Positions 9,147 through 19,189 of a DNA stretch of 64,000 nucleotides are shown in pieces. The position numbers and the translations under genes were made by a program. The notes under the pieces are model-generated. The model was not told the origin of the DNA. It did not search any database and was given only the letters and a program-made list of their open reading frames with translations. This DNA is from Agapetus fuscipes (lineage: Eukaryota > Arthropoda > Insecta > Trichoptera > Glossosomatidae). Where the stretch lies: the NCBI GenBank assembly GCA_951799405.1, contig OX637343.1, forward strand, positions 4,712,001 through 4,776,000. Reading direction: 5' to 3'. Within the stretch, counting starts at the first letter, position 1, and the number at the start of each line of letters is the position of its first letter.

Positions 9147-9376
9147 AAAGAGAATCGACCACCCATACTTTAAAAAATGGTTCACTTTGCAGATTTCACC
9201 TCTGTTTCAGGGAAGGTTGGCAAGAGTTGCAGGGCTTATGTTCATTTGAGATTGGGTTTTTATGTTGTAAGTCAACATGCATTATGTGTAAGCGTGAACT
9301 TACAAATGTCTGCTTGTGGGAATGCATTTAATATGAATCTCAAATGGTATGGATCTTTGCAACTTAGATTATATAA
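9147..9376 (+). repeat. Short 3' module, copy A2
   Basis: Plus-strand copy lacking the first ~25 bases, ending in TTGCAACTTAGATTATAT. Its partner in B is 28151-28364. A second module begins 10 bases further on. Confidence 0.75.
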
Positions 9377-9410
9377 AGAGATACACAAAATAATTTCCTT
9401 GACTTATAGG

Positions 9411-10577
9411 TAGGGACTGGAAAATAGTGGTGTTATTTTTTAGAAAATTCGCGTTATTTTTTTGTGAAATTCGCGTTATTTTTGATCAAAAACAGGGAAA
9501 TTCGCGTTATTTTTCATGATAAACGGGGAGATTCGGTATAATTTTTAGGGTTGATTTGATCAAAATAAAGGTTTATATAATTGCAAAACAAAATATATGT
9601 ATTACTAATATTTACAATTTATTATATAAACAACATTATGTACTTTCAAAAACAATGAATAAACAAAATCTGAATCAATACGAGTATCTGCAACCGAAGA
9701 TGGTGGAAGTACCCCCCGAAAACGTTTTTGCAATAAAAAATACTCAAGTGGTAGGTAAAAAACAATGTTTTGTAATTTTAGTTTCTTAAAAAAATGTATA
9801 CTATTTTTTAAAATAATCCTTTTTTACAAAAAAAAACCATTGATTGAAAAAAGTATTAATATTTCAATGACATTCCGAATACCCTGCAAATATCCTTTTA
9901 AAATATTTAATTTTTGTGCATTTAGTGTCTAGATGAGGGTTATCTAATTTTTCAAGGGATGTTGGCTTTTATGAAAGCTTCAAGTTGTGCTCTTGGCTAA
10001 TCCAGCAACAGCTTCACTCCTTAAAGTGTTTTCCTTCAATGATGTCACGATTCAAGTCTGCTTGGATGATCCAGGACAGTTCTGCTTATCATTCATTAAA
10101 AAAAAAAAATAGATTAGTGAATAGGAATGCAATTCACCAACCTACTTTACCTGGCCAGATACAGGTATTAATATCATTAATTAATAATTCCTTTTTGTTT
10201 ATTTTAATGAATTATTCATTTATAATTACCCAATTACATCTGTTGAACCAGGGTCAAATTTATGGTCAAATGACCCAGGCGGGGATCGAACCCCGCGTCT
10301 AGCGAAAGATCAGCCCACTTGGCCCTCTCGGTCATAACACCGACCAATTTTCCTGTGCTTTGCACCTTGCAAAGGGTTTTCGCATGATTTTTTTCTTTCC
10401 AACAAAATCGTTGCGTTGCAAAAGCGATACATGACAACTTTTTCGTACAATTTCTACCAAAAGTACGAAAATTCGCGATATTTGCGTAAAACCTCAAATT
10501 TCGCGTTATTCGCGTAAAAACATCAAAATTCGCGAATAAATTCGTTTTATCGCGATCGCGAAATTTTCCAGTCCCTA
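9411..10577 (+). mobile_element. Non-autonomous hAT element, copy 1
   Basis: 1167 bp with terminal inverted repeats TAGGGACTGGAAAAT / ATTTTCCAGTCCCTA and a perfect 8-bp target duplication CTTATAGG (9403-9410, 10578-10585). Repeated TTCGCGTTATTTTT motifs near the left end and TTTCGCGTTATTCGCG near the right look like subterminal transposase-binding repeats. No transposase ORF. A related copy is at 49423-50571. Confidence 0.92.
10262..10345 (-). other. tRNA-like box A/B segment inside the hAT element
   Basis: The minus strand reads GGGCCAAGTGG (box A-like) and, about 30 bases on, GGGTTCGATCCCCG (near-perfect box B in a T-arm stem). It may be a tRNA pseudogene or SINE head captured by the hAT. 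Copy 2 (50275-50310) keeps the box B part only. Confidence 0.5.
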
Positions 10578-10720
10578 CTTATAGGTTGATATGAAGCTGA
10601 TCACCCATACTGTAAGAAATGGTTTACCATGCAAATTTCATCTCTGTTTGAGGAAAAGTCGGCAAGAGTTGCAGGGCTTATGTTCATTTGAGATTGGGTT
10701 TTTATGTTGTATTTTTACAT

Positions 10721-12160
10721 TTTTATTTTGTTTGTTTTGTTTTGTTTGTTTGTTGTTTTTTTGATTTGTATCAAATAAAAGAAAATAATATCGTAAAAAA
10801 AAACTTTCCAATATTGCCGCTAGATGTCTATATTTTCTTCATACATTTTAATACATTTCCATACAAACAAAAGAGTCTTTAAAAAATTGAGCGGGCTTTT
10901 TTAAAAATATTGTTTTCAGAAATTATAATTACTTCTTCTAAAAACTACTGTTTTACGAAAAAAAAATTGTAGTTAATATTGAAAGAAGTTAAATGATATA
11001 ATAAGTGCATTTAAAGCTGCTTGTCAAACACATAAGTGAATGGTATTTTTTTGCAGCATATATACAAAAATTAATTTGCCATAGATCAGGAATGTGTTTC
11101 ATCTGCTGTGATGGCATTAATTTTGAAAATCGAAACTCCAAGCGATTGACGACCACGAAGGACAATATAATTAAGGACTGAAACTACATAAGCTGGTAGA
11201 TGATTCTAGCTTTACATGCGTCATACAGTGGGTTAATTTATGCAAGAAAGTTGAGTGCAGATTCTGTGCAATTTATTTTCGTATGAATTTTAATTTTCGA
11301 ATGGCGAATATGGGGGAGGGGGGGGGGGCGCCTTAAAAAATCTCGCCCAGGGCGCTGGTAGTGCTAAAACCGGCACTGATGATAATACAAAATAGCCCTG
11401 TAGGTACATAACATCACAATCATAAAACATCAAACTATCTTCATAATTTTGGATACAAAATAGGACACTGTCCTGCCTCTAGCCCGGGCAAAACATTAAA
11501 ATCCAAACATTTAATTCCCATATTTTAATTAATGTACCAACTAAGTTAATAGGGAAATTTCACAAAAAAAAATTCTTGTGGATTTAAATTCCTTTATATT
11601 TGCTTATCATAAAACTTCTTGAATTTTATTTTTACGTGCTTTTTTTACAAAGTTATTCATGTTCAAAAAATGAAGTTTGAAATTACGCGCCAAAACGCTC
11701 CTTGGATTGAATTTTCGGCTGTGACGTCATTTTCTTTGACTTTTTATAGCCATCTCAATACCAGCAGCGTTGTCGATACAAGAAAATGACGTCACGGGGG
11801 CTACAAATTTCGTTTACGGATCGCACATCCGTTTCAAAACCGGTCAAAATTTTCAAAAGATCTTTCAAATTTAAAATTATATAAATTTATTTTGGACTTG
11901 AAATTAGGCCCTTGTTTATAATATGCTTATCGTAATCTAACAAAATTATACACTTTTTACCAAATACCTCACTATTGCAAATACCCTATTTTCATATTTT
12001 TTATTTTATGGGGAAAATCATTACAGAGCAAACAGCTGCCAGACTTGGCCAGGCTCACTTCAAACTGGTCTTGCGACTCGGATGCAATTCTTTTGTTTGA
12101 AGCTCGGTGGGTCAGTCAAAGTTATTAGTTTTTGTAATTTTGTGCTTTGTGCAAGTTACA
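10721..12160. other. 5' non-coding region of zinc-finger gene A
   Basis: AT-rich, with no ORF, and matches 28546-29964 of copy B. It includes a run of G (11311-11328) followed by ACCGGCACTG at 11368-11378, which resembles one end of a hAT-type element. Promoter elements cannot be assigned. Confidence 0.5.
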
Positions 12161-14011
12161 ATGGACGTAGTTGTGAAGTCTGAGGAGGAGCCGGTCTCGG
12201 AGGATATGGATCATGCACAACTAGAGCACTTACATGAACAAATAGACATTGAAGAGAGTGATGTGAAGCAAGAGAGACTGGCTCGTGAGAAGGAATGGGA
12301 AGCTGAGGACATAGTAATGGGAAATATAAAGAATGAGGACTTCTTGGAGGAATGCCGCGTGCTTGTGGACAGAATCGACATCGCGCGGTATTTAAATGAT
12401 CCAGCCAGGTTGGAATATGTGTGCCATGCCTGCAGCTACAAGGTGAATCAAAAGAAACCCTTGAGGATCCATCAGTTGTTCAGTTGCTGCGAGCTGGAGC
12501 ACACTGGGACAAGCAAGAGCCACAATCATAGACACACAACCTCAGAGAGCAGGCCATCCACCTCAACAGATCAACAGGAAGCAAACACTCACAATAAATG
12601 TGAACAGGAAAATGCAAAAAAAACTGAAAACACAAAATTGGCCATTGCGAAAAGCACTCCCTATGATCGCAGTGAAGGTAGTAACAAATCAGTGTGGAGA
12701 TCTAACACACAGAAACACAAACTGGGAAACACTGCGAAGAAACTATTTGCTTGTGATCAGTGTGATTATAAAGCTTCACAGTCAAGTAATTTGAAAAGGC
12801 ATAAAATGACACACTCCGGATACAAACCATTTGCGTGTGATCAGTGTAATTATAAAACTGTAGTGTCATGTGATTTAGAAATACATAAACGGAGACACTC
12901 CGGATACAAACCATTTGCGTGTGATCAGTGTGATTATAAAGCTACACAGTCAGGTAATTTGAAAGCGCATAAAATGACACACTCTGGATACAAACCATTT
13001 GCGTGTGATCAGTGTAACTTTAAAGCTACACAGTCAGTTTATTTGAAAAAGCATAAAATGACACACTCTGAACACAAACCATTTGCGTGTGATCAGTGTA
13101 ATTATAAAGCTGCGTTGTTAGGTGGTTTAAAAAGGCATAAACAACGGAGACACTCTGGACACAAACCATTTGCATGTGATCAGTGTGACTATAAAGGTAC
13201 AGTGTCAGGTATTTTGAAAAAGCATAAAATGACACACTCTAGACACAAACCATTTGCGTGTGATCAGTGTGATTATAAAGCTACACAGTCAGGTTATTTG
13301 AAAACGCATAAAATGACACACTCTGCATACAAACCATTTGCGTGTGATCAGTGTGATTATAAAGCTACACAGTCAGTTTATTTAAAAATACATAAACGGA
13401 GACACTCCGGATACAAACCATTTGCGTGTGATCAGTGTGATTATAAAGCTACACAGTCAGGTAATTTGAAAGCGCATAAAATGACACACTCTGGATACAA
13501 ACCATTTGCGTGTGATCAGTGTAACTTTAAAGCTACACAGTCAGTTTATTTGAAAAAGCATAAAATGACACACTCTGAACACATACCATTTGCGTGTGAT
13601 CAGTGTAATTATAAAGCTGCGTTGTTAGGTGGTTTAAAAAGGCATAAACAACGGAGACACTCTGGACACAAACCATTTGCATGTGATCAGTGTGATTATA
13701 AAGCTACACAGTCAGGTAATTTGAAAAAGCATAAAATGACACACTCTGGATACAAACCATTTGCGTGTGATCAGTGTGACTATAAAGCTACGCAGTCAGT
13801 TAATTTGAAAAACCATAAAATGACACACTCTGGACACAAACCATTTGCTTGTGATCAGTGTGATTATAAAGCTACACAGTCAGCTCATTTGAAAAAGCAT
13901 AAAATGACACACTCTGGACACAAACCATTTGCGTGTGATCAGTGTGATTATAGAGCTAAACAAGCAAGCGCTTTGAATGTTCATAAACTGAAACACTCTG
14001 GATCCAACTAG
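12161..14011 (+). CDS. C2H2 zinc-finger protein, copy A (15 tandem fingers)
   Basis: 616 codons, single exon. The ATG at 12161 (context ACAATGG) is the first in frame; the open frame extends upstream without an ATG. Residues 1-165 are acidic and charged (MDVVVKSEEEP...) with an atypical Cys pair region C-x2-C near 90-93. Then come 15 tandem C2H2 fingers of the form CDQCxxK(A/T)...LKxHKxxH, joined by HSGxKPFA linkers instead of TGEKPF. Probably a nuclear DNA-binding regulator of a lineage-specific family; targets unknown. Fingers 3-5 and 9-11 are near-exact copies of each other. The last finger and C-terminus differ from copy B, and a LINE/hAT block starts at the stop codon. Confidence 0.88.
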   Translation: MDVVVKSEEEPVSEDMDHAQLEHLHEQIDIEESDVKQERLAREKEWEAEDIVMGNIKNEDFLEECRVLVDRIDIARYLNDPARLEYVCHACSYKVNQKKPLRIHQLFSCCELEHTGTSKSHNHRHTTSESRPSTSTDQQEANTHNKCEQENAKKTENTKLAIAKSTPYDRSEGSNKSVWRSNTQKHKLGNTAKKLFACDQCDYKASQSSNLKRHKMTHSGYKPFACDQCNYKTVVSCDLEIHKRRHSGYKPFACDQCDYKATQSGNLKAHKMTHSGYKPFACDQCNFKATQSVYLKKHKMTHSEHKPFACDQCNYKAALLGGLKRHKQRRHSGHKPFACDQCDYKGTVSGILKKHKMTHSRHKPFACDQCDYKATQSGYLKTHKMTHSAYKPFACDQCDYKATQSVYLKIHKRRHSGYKPFACDQCDYKATQSGNLKAHKMTHSGYKPFACDQCNFKATQSVYLKKHKMTHSEHIPFACDQCNYKAALLGGLKRHKQRRHSGHKPFACDQCDYKATQSGNLKKHKMTHSGYKPFACDQCDYKATQSVNLKNHKMTHSGHKPFACDQCDYKATQSAHLKKHKMTHSGHKPFACDQCDYRAKQASALNVHKLKHSGSN

Positions 14012-14041
14012 GGATGTAACTGTAACTGTAACTCTGTCGCC
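14008..14041 (-). repeat. AGTTAC-tailed LINE 3' end joined to a hAT-like end
   Basis: On the minus strand the LINE ends CGACAGAGTTACAGTTACAG, a hexanucleotide tail. The plus strand at 14009-14016 reads TAGGGATG and the sequence resumes GGATGTTATGGATATAAAG at 14521, so the LINE seems to have inserted into a hAT-like element with a ~5-bp duplication (GGATG). Confidence 0.5.
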
Positions 14042-14512
14042 ATTCCGCTAGGGGTGGCCAGAGCCTCTGCAGAGTTGCCTCCATTTTTTCCTATCCTTAC
14101 ATACCTCCTTCAATTCATTCATATCCATCACCTTTTTCATGCATTTTCTTCTTTTACGCTCACTTTGTATATCCCATTCTTTGACAATCTCCTCAATCTG
14201 ATCACTCCATACTTTTCTCGGTCGTCCCTTCCCTCTTTTTCCTTTCACACTTTCTTTGTATACATACTTTGTCAGTCTATCATCATTCATTCTTTCCACA
14301 TGTCCAAACCATCTCATCACATTCTTTTGTACCTTAACTTTCACATCCTCTTTCAAATTACATTCTTTTTTTACCCATTCATTCCTAACTCTATCCCTCA
14401 GAGTTTTTCCTGTCATGCTTCTCAAATGCTTCATTTCCACCGTACATACTTTACTCATTTCGCTATCGTTCACTGTCCATGCTTCACTTCCATACATAAA
14501 AGTCGGTAACAA
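14042..14512 (-). pseudogene. LINE ORF2 C-terminal fragment (family X)
   Basis: Open for 154 codons: MYGSEAWT, VMRWFGHVERM, GKGRPRKVW and a CRGSGHP end, typical of the region downstream of RT in RTE-like insect LINEs. RT and endonuclease parts are missing (5' truncation). Related pieces are at 40935-41278, 39600-39662 and 58801-58917. Confidence 0.85.
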
Positions 14513-14735
14513 TATGCCAGGATGTTATGGATATAAAGTTTCGGATATGGATATGGATAAGGGTATTGCAATTACATTATTTGGGTTGCGGATATGGATA
14601 TTGAATTATTTCGGATATCCGCTAGTTTCGTGTAATGGATATTAGATTTGAAGCAATTTAGCAAAATAATCATTTGAAAAAAAAACATGTTTTTAATTTT
14701 AATTCTACATTTTCAGTTAATTTTACAATCACATA
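14513..14735. other. Remnant of a GGATAT-rich hAT-like element and duplication flank
   Basis: GGATAT is repeated between 14529 and 14640, as in some hAT non-autonomous elements. From about 14650 the sequence is again collinear with copy B (31815 onward). Confidence 0.4.
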
Positions 14736-15539
14736 CAGTGGTGCCTCACACAACGAACGCCTCGCACAGCGAACGCTGCACACAACGAACTTCCTGTTCG
14801 TTCATTTCACGATTCATACAACGAACTTCGCTTCACACAACGAAGTCGCCCGAGCTTCCACGACTGCTTCGCCCGAGCTTCCACGATCGCTGCCGATGTA
14901 TTGCATACTCCCGCGAAGGCACTGCAGACAGTCGTTAGTCACTGCGCTAACTTACGCACGTATCGCGGCAATCGTTCTTCATTACGAATTAAATCACGCA
15001 CGTATCACGGCAGTCGTCCTTTTAAGTTTAACTCAATATTTTTTTTATATCATGGCTTCTAATAAAAGCAGGAAGGTGATTTCTGTTGAAATGAAACAGG
15101 AAATAAATGGAAAGCAGTTCAGGAGTTTACCAATGCCCACTATCCGGATTCAGATGAAGCAAACAGGATCAAGGATCTTTACTCCGATACTCTTGTCCGT
15201 TATTTCCGGCAGATGTTGGAGAAAAGAGAAAAACAAACGACTTTGGACAAGTTTTTCATGAAACCATCAGCCAAAAAGCAGAAAATGGATGAAGATGTGC
15301 AAGATTCTACTTAGTGTGTCTTAAAATAAATAAAAATATGTTTTTGTTAGATGTATCTAAATAAAAATAAAAACAAAAAATTATCTTTTTTTATGTCATC
15401 TTAGCATATTTTATGCTACAGAACGAATTATTTTTTTTTACCATGTATTGTTATGGGAAAACGCGTTTCACATTACGAACTTTTCGCATAACAAACTTGC
15501 TCCCGGAACGAATTAAGTTCGTTGTGTGAGGCACCACTG
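14736..15539 (+). mobile_element. Internally deleted pogo/Tigger element
   Basis: 804 bp, TIRs starting CAGTGGTGCCTCACACAACG, flanked by TA dinucleotides (14734-14735, 15540-15541). Inside, an ATG at 15052 begins MASNKSRKVISVEMKQEI, like the N-terminal HTH of Tigger transposases. A piece further on encodes KREKQTTLDKFFMKPS, the usual C-terminus. The catalytic DDE core is deleted, so it is non-autonomous. Copy B lacks it (near 31892). Confidence 0.88.
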
Positions 15540-15541
15540 TA

Positions 15542-15585
15542 TATAAGGTCGGGTAAAAAGTTTTTTAGCATATAGTATGGATATC
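15542..15585 (+). mobile_element. Left end of a mariner remnant (duplication copy A)
   Basis: AGGTCGGGTAAAAAGTTTTT matches the mariner TIR at 31897. The element resumes at 16219 after two later insertions. Confidence 0.65.
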
Positions 15586-15837
15586 TATAATCTATAATCT
15601 AAGCTGCAAGGATATGTAAGCATTTAAGGCTCATATGAAATGCATGCCCACAGACAGGCACATGTAGGTTCGCGCCTACACATTCTGCATGTGTGCATAC
15701 AAATAAAGAAAACCTCACATGGACATAAACCTTGCAACTCCTGCCGCCGTTCCCTGAACCGGGGTGGCATTGGCAAAAGTGAACCGATTTTTACAGCACG
15801 GGTGGTCAGCCTCGTACCAACCTATCAGTCAAGGAGC
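15586..15837 (-). repeat. Short 3' module, copy A4
   Basis: Minus-strand copy with a TATAATC-repeat tail on its left, inserted into the mariner remnant. Confidence 0.75.
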
Positions 15838-15879
15838 TTGTAATAAATATATTTTGTATTGTTTGTGTATTAACACTGA

Positions 15880-16205
15880 AAATTCATATTCAATATTTTA
15901 TTTAGTGTAAGGATTTAAATCAAACACTGTTTTATATTTTCACTTTTACAATTATTTATTCTTTTATTTTACTAACGTTTTCGATCTTAGATCATCATCA
16001 GGTATAATTTTATCTAAATTTATATGATTTTATTGAATGACCACACAATTTTATTGTAATACTTTATGGTACCATTGACTTTTATTTAAAAAAAATTATA
16101 CCTGAAGATGATCTAAGATCGAAAACGTTAGTAAAATTAAAGAATAAATAATTGTAAAAGTGAAAATATAAAACAGTGTTTGATTTAAATCCTTAAACTA
16201 AATAA
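15880..16205. repeat. Palindromic Penelope-type end with hammerhead-like motifs
   Basis: Two ~112-bp arms in inverted orientation (about 15893-16012 and 16092-16203) around a ~80-bp spacer. Each arm has CTGANGA, a short hairpin (GATC..GATC) and GAAAACG (15975-16002 minus; 16101-16127 plus). This head-to-head arrangement and motif are typical of Penelope-like element termini. Confidence 0.6.
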
Positions 16206-16218
16206 ATCATTAAATTAG

Positions 16219-16380
16219 TAATAAAATATCTTTAGCTGTACTATTTGTATCTGGCTGGTTTTCATCACATTAAAAAGGGGACATTTCAAAAAAGAATAAT
16301 GAGCGAATCGAATGAAGAAATTAGATACATGTAAAAAAAATATTACAAAAAAAGGAAAAATGCTACGCAAGCCCCGATTT
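16219..16380 (+). mobile_element. Mariner remnant, internal part (copy A)
   Basis: Matches 31951-32155 of copy B, including the ATGAGCGAATCGAATGAAGA start of transposase, here with a deletion. The end of the duplication match is a long T run at 16378-16397. Confidence 0.6.
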
Positions 16381-16399
16381 TTTTTTTTTTTTTTTTTAA

Positions 16400-16849
16400 T
16401 GGTGTACAACAGGTTACCCTAATAGGGTAGTTGCAGTGGTAGGGGAAACGGTTGAAAATAATATGGTTCTGTAGAGTACATTTCAAGGATCACAACCATA
16501 TATTTTTTGTGTAGTAAAAATAAAAATATCATTCATAATTTAAAAAAATAAAATGCGGAGAATTTTAGTCGCGCCAAAACGCAGCGCGTTCGACTTCGCG
16601 AATCTTGACGTCAAGATTCGCCACTGGGCCCGCCGATACCTGCACTCCGAAAATGCATCGGTGTCATATCTGCCTAAATAAACAAAATGACCTTTTTTCC
16701 GAAAATCGAGAATACGCTAATTTTAAAGAGATTTAGTTTAAAAACTAAGAAAGATATTTTTTTTTTGAAAACGCAGATGCATTTTTAAAAATGTATTCTA
16801 CCATTTTATACAATGAAAAAATTATGTGATACTTCCCTATTACAGTGCA
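16400..16849. other. Intergenic, no feature recognised
   Basis: AT-rich apart from a short GC-rich patch at 16571-16660. Nothing coding was found. Confidence 0.5.
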
Positions 16850-18300
16850 CCCTCTCAGCCATCAACAAGCTGGGAGGAACTCTTTTACCATGGATTAAAG
16901 GTGTCTAAATTGTTTTGAAATATATCAATCTTTGATTCGTTAATGAGTTTAACACTCCGAGTTAAAGGATGTTGCGCCAAGACGTCAGTGCGACTCATCG
17001 GTACATGTAATAAATCATGACCTCGTCCCCGATTATAGTCATTGGGCACGTACAACCTGAAACCCGCCAACAGGGTGGGACTGTCTATTAACCCGTTGAT
17101 GACCTTATGAGAGAGCACTATAAGGGTCCCGTTGCGCCTAGTTTCTAAGCTCCTGAAGCCAGTTTCCCGAAGCAGCTCCTCATGGTGCATGAACTGAGGG
17201 TAATTTCCCTGCGTCCTCATGAGGAGGTACCTCAGGAACTTCTGGAGCTGCTCTAACATATTAATGTACTTCCACTGGTAAGGTGTCCACACCTCAACAG
17301 CGTACTCTAATTTAGACCGTATGACACTGCCGAAGTCATCCGCCATCGCCTTAGGCTCCGTAAACTGTTTGCACAGTCTGATGACAAAGCCCAGAAGCCG
17401 ATAGCATTCGGTCGTCAACTGCGTCACATGGTCTGAAAAATTCAGTCCGGGATCAAAAACCACCCCCAGATCCCTAAACGAGGAAACACGAGTCAGTATC
17501 AGCCCACCCATACTGTACTCGTGGATTATGGGACAAGAGGATTTTGTGAATGACATAACACAACATTTGTTGATGTTGAAACTTAGCCCATTCTTGTTTG
17601 ACCACTCCAACAAGTGGTTCAAATCCGTCTGAAGATTTATACAGTCCTGAGAGTTTGTAACTTCAGTATAAATTTTCATATCATCAGCAATTTACCGGGT
17701 GTGTGAAACTTATAACAAGTGTTTCAGTAGCATTGATATTTTTCACTTAGAGACGGCGCACTTTCGCAAAGCGGTGGGTGCTTCACTCAGGGAGAAATGA
17801 TTTCCTTTATTTTTAAAATTACATCATATTCTGTTTTGAGAGCAGTATTTTTTTTTCTTCTTGTAATTAGTCACTTGTAATTAACATCTTGTAATTCTTT
17901 CCAACTTCCTAAGCTTGATATCCGTGGCAACATATAATTGGCCATGTTTTTTGTAATTGCTATTATTTATTTCTTATGTAACGCTGTTTGTTGTCCTACT
18001 AAAATAAAAATAAATAAAATAAAGCAAATAATAACAAATTTCGAGTTCATCTATAATGTCGTTTTATAAACACAATGAAGGCTAGGGGACCTAAATTTGA
18101 GCCTTGGGGAACTTCTGAAGTTGGAAAAAACCCTGCCGATCGGTGGCCATTTATTTCCACAAAATGGCATCTGTTTTTAAGGAATGACGAAAAAAAGATT
18201 AAAAGGGATTTGGTGAAACCAAAGTCTTGTTAAAAGAATACCATGATTTACTCGATCAAAAGCTTTGGAGAAGTCAGTATATATGACATCTGTTTGCTTG
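16850..18300 (-). pseudogene. LINE RT fragment interrupted by a short retroposon
   Basis: The minus strand encodes, from 18290 down: DFSKAFDRVNH, then VPQGSNLGP.AF, FINDI (RT core). At 18026-17691 a retroposon is inserted. Coding resumes with ADDMKIYTEV and a 264-codon C-terminal part ending at 16885. One frame change lies near 18035. The 5' half (endonuclease) is missing. CR1/Jockey-like by motif; dead copy. Confidence 0.85.
17691..18025 (+). mobile_element. Short retroposon inserted in the RT active-site codons
   Basis: About 335 bp starting TTTACCGGGTGTGTGAAAC and ending in an A-rich AAATAAAATAAA tail, flanked by AGCAA duplications (17686-17690, 18022-18027 region). A second copy is at 48574-48933, about 20 bp longer at its 5' end. 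Coding capacity is not evident; it could be a SINE or a LINE 3' end. Confidence 0.7.
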
Positions 18301-18374
18301 CGAGAATAAGTTTTTGTTTTCGCCAACCCGCTCGGCAAGCGTGGCGTTGTAATGCCAAAACCCCCCCATATGAA

Positions 18375-19181
18375 ATGTCAAATAATCATAATAGAGTACC
18401 CCAGGTGAGTAGGACAACACGTCCAGAATCTCACACTGAGAATTCAGTCTGCCCCACGGATTCTGGGGGGGACAATTGTTTGACATATCATGAAAATCAC
18501 CAGCAATCAAAATCCAAATGTCAAAAGTTTAACATAGCTACCTATAATGTCCGCACACTGGCATCCGACTCAAAATTACTGGAACTAGAGGAAGAACTAA
18601 CAAAAATCAAATGGGACTTTGTGGGCCTTTCGGAAATAAGAAGAAAGGGCGAAGAATTACTGACACTAAATTCTGGGCATACCTTCTACTACAGAGGCGA
18701 CCTCGAAAAATCTATCGGAGGAGTCGGATTTCTTATTCACAAAAAACATTGTCAACCTCAAAAGCTTATCAACAAGAGTAGTATACATGATTCTAAAACT
18801 AAACTCTAGATACAATCTAAAGGTTATCCAAGTATATGCACCTACATCCAGTCATACTGATGAAGAGGTGGAAGTATTCTACGAAGATATTCAAACTGCT
18901 ATTCGAGAGAACAAATGTCACTACAACATGATAATTGGGGATTTCAACGCTAAAATTGGTATCAAAAGTGATGAAGCTGAAAAATCGCTCGGAAACTTTG
19001 GCAGTGGCTTACGGAATAATAGAGGAGAAACTCTACTGAATTACCTCCTTGAGAACAATCTGTTCTTGATGAACACCTTCTTTCATAAAAAACAACAACG
19101 ACGATGGACATGGTTAAGTCCAGATGGAAAAACTGCAAATGAAATTGATTTTGTTATATCAGACAAGAAAGGTATTAGTTA
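18375..19181 (+). pseudogene. RTE-like LINE endonuclease domain, frameshifted
   Basis: Two overlapping frames (18375-18809 and 18787-19181) encode an APE endonuclease: ATYNVRTL, GLSEIRRKG, VQVYAPTS, IIGDFNAKIG and the FVISD end. A frameshift lies near 18800. RT is absent because the copy stops at 19182, where Penelope sequence begins. Other RTE pieces in the window hold the RT (59170) and C-terminus (55184, 57100). Confidence 0.85.
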
Positions 19182-19189
19182 GGTTTAAG

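Larger units (their letters stand above)
9386..10720 (+). repeat. Short 3' module, copy A3, split by a hAT element
   Basis: The module starts TTCCTTGACTTATAGG (to 9410) and continues after the hAT at 10586-10720, where it decays after TTTTTATGTTGTA. The insertion point lies in the CTTATAGG octamer of the module. Confidence 0.75.
757..16380. repeat. Segmental duplication, copy A (zinc-finger locus)
   Basis: This stretch aligns collinearly with 27436-32160 once later insertions are removed. Extra in A are the gypsy element (796-8132), a LINE 3' end (about 8586-8930), a hAT element (9411-10577), a LINE/hAT block after the zinc-finger ORF, a Tigger element (14736-15539), a short module and a Penelope palindrome. 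Non-coding flanks between the copies differ only at scattered bases by eye, so the duplication is recent. The zinc-finger arrays differ much more than the flanks. Confidence 0.85.

Noticed and set aside
12107..12160. N-terminal extension MGQSKLLVFVILCFVQ of zinc-finger A (same in B) as a signal peptide
   Set aside because: The upstream start is GTG, not ATG; the first ATG is MDVVVKSE, which suits a nuclear protein.
14256..14645. 129-codon plus-strand frame
   Set aside because: Antisense of the LINE X fragment.
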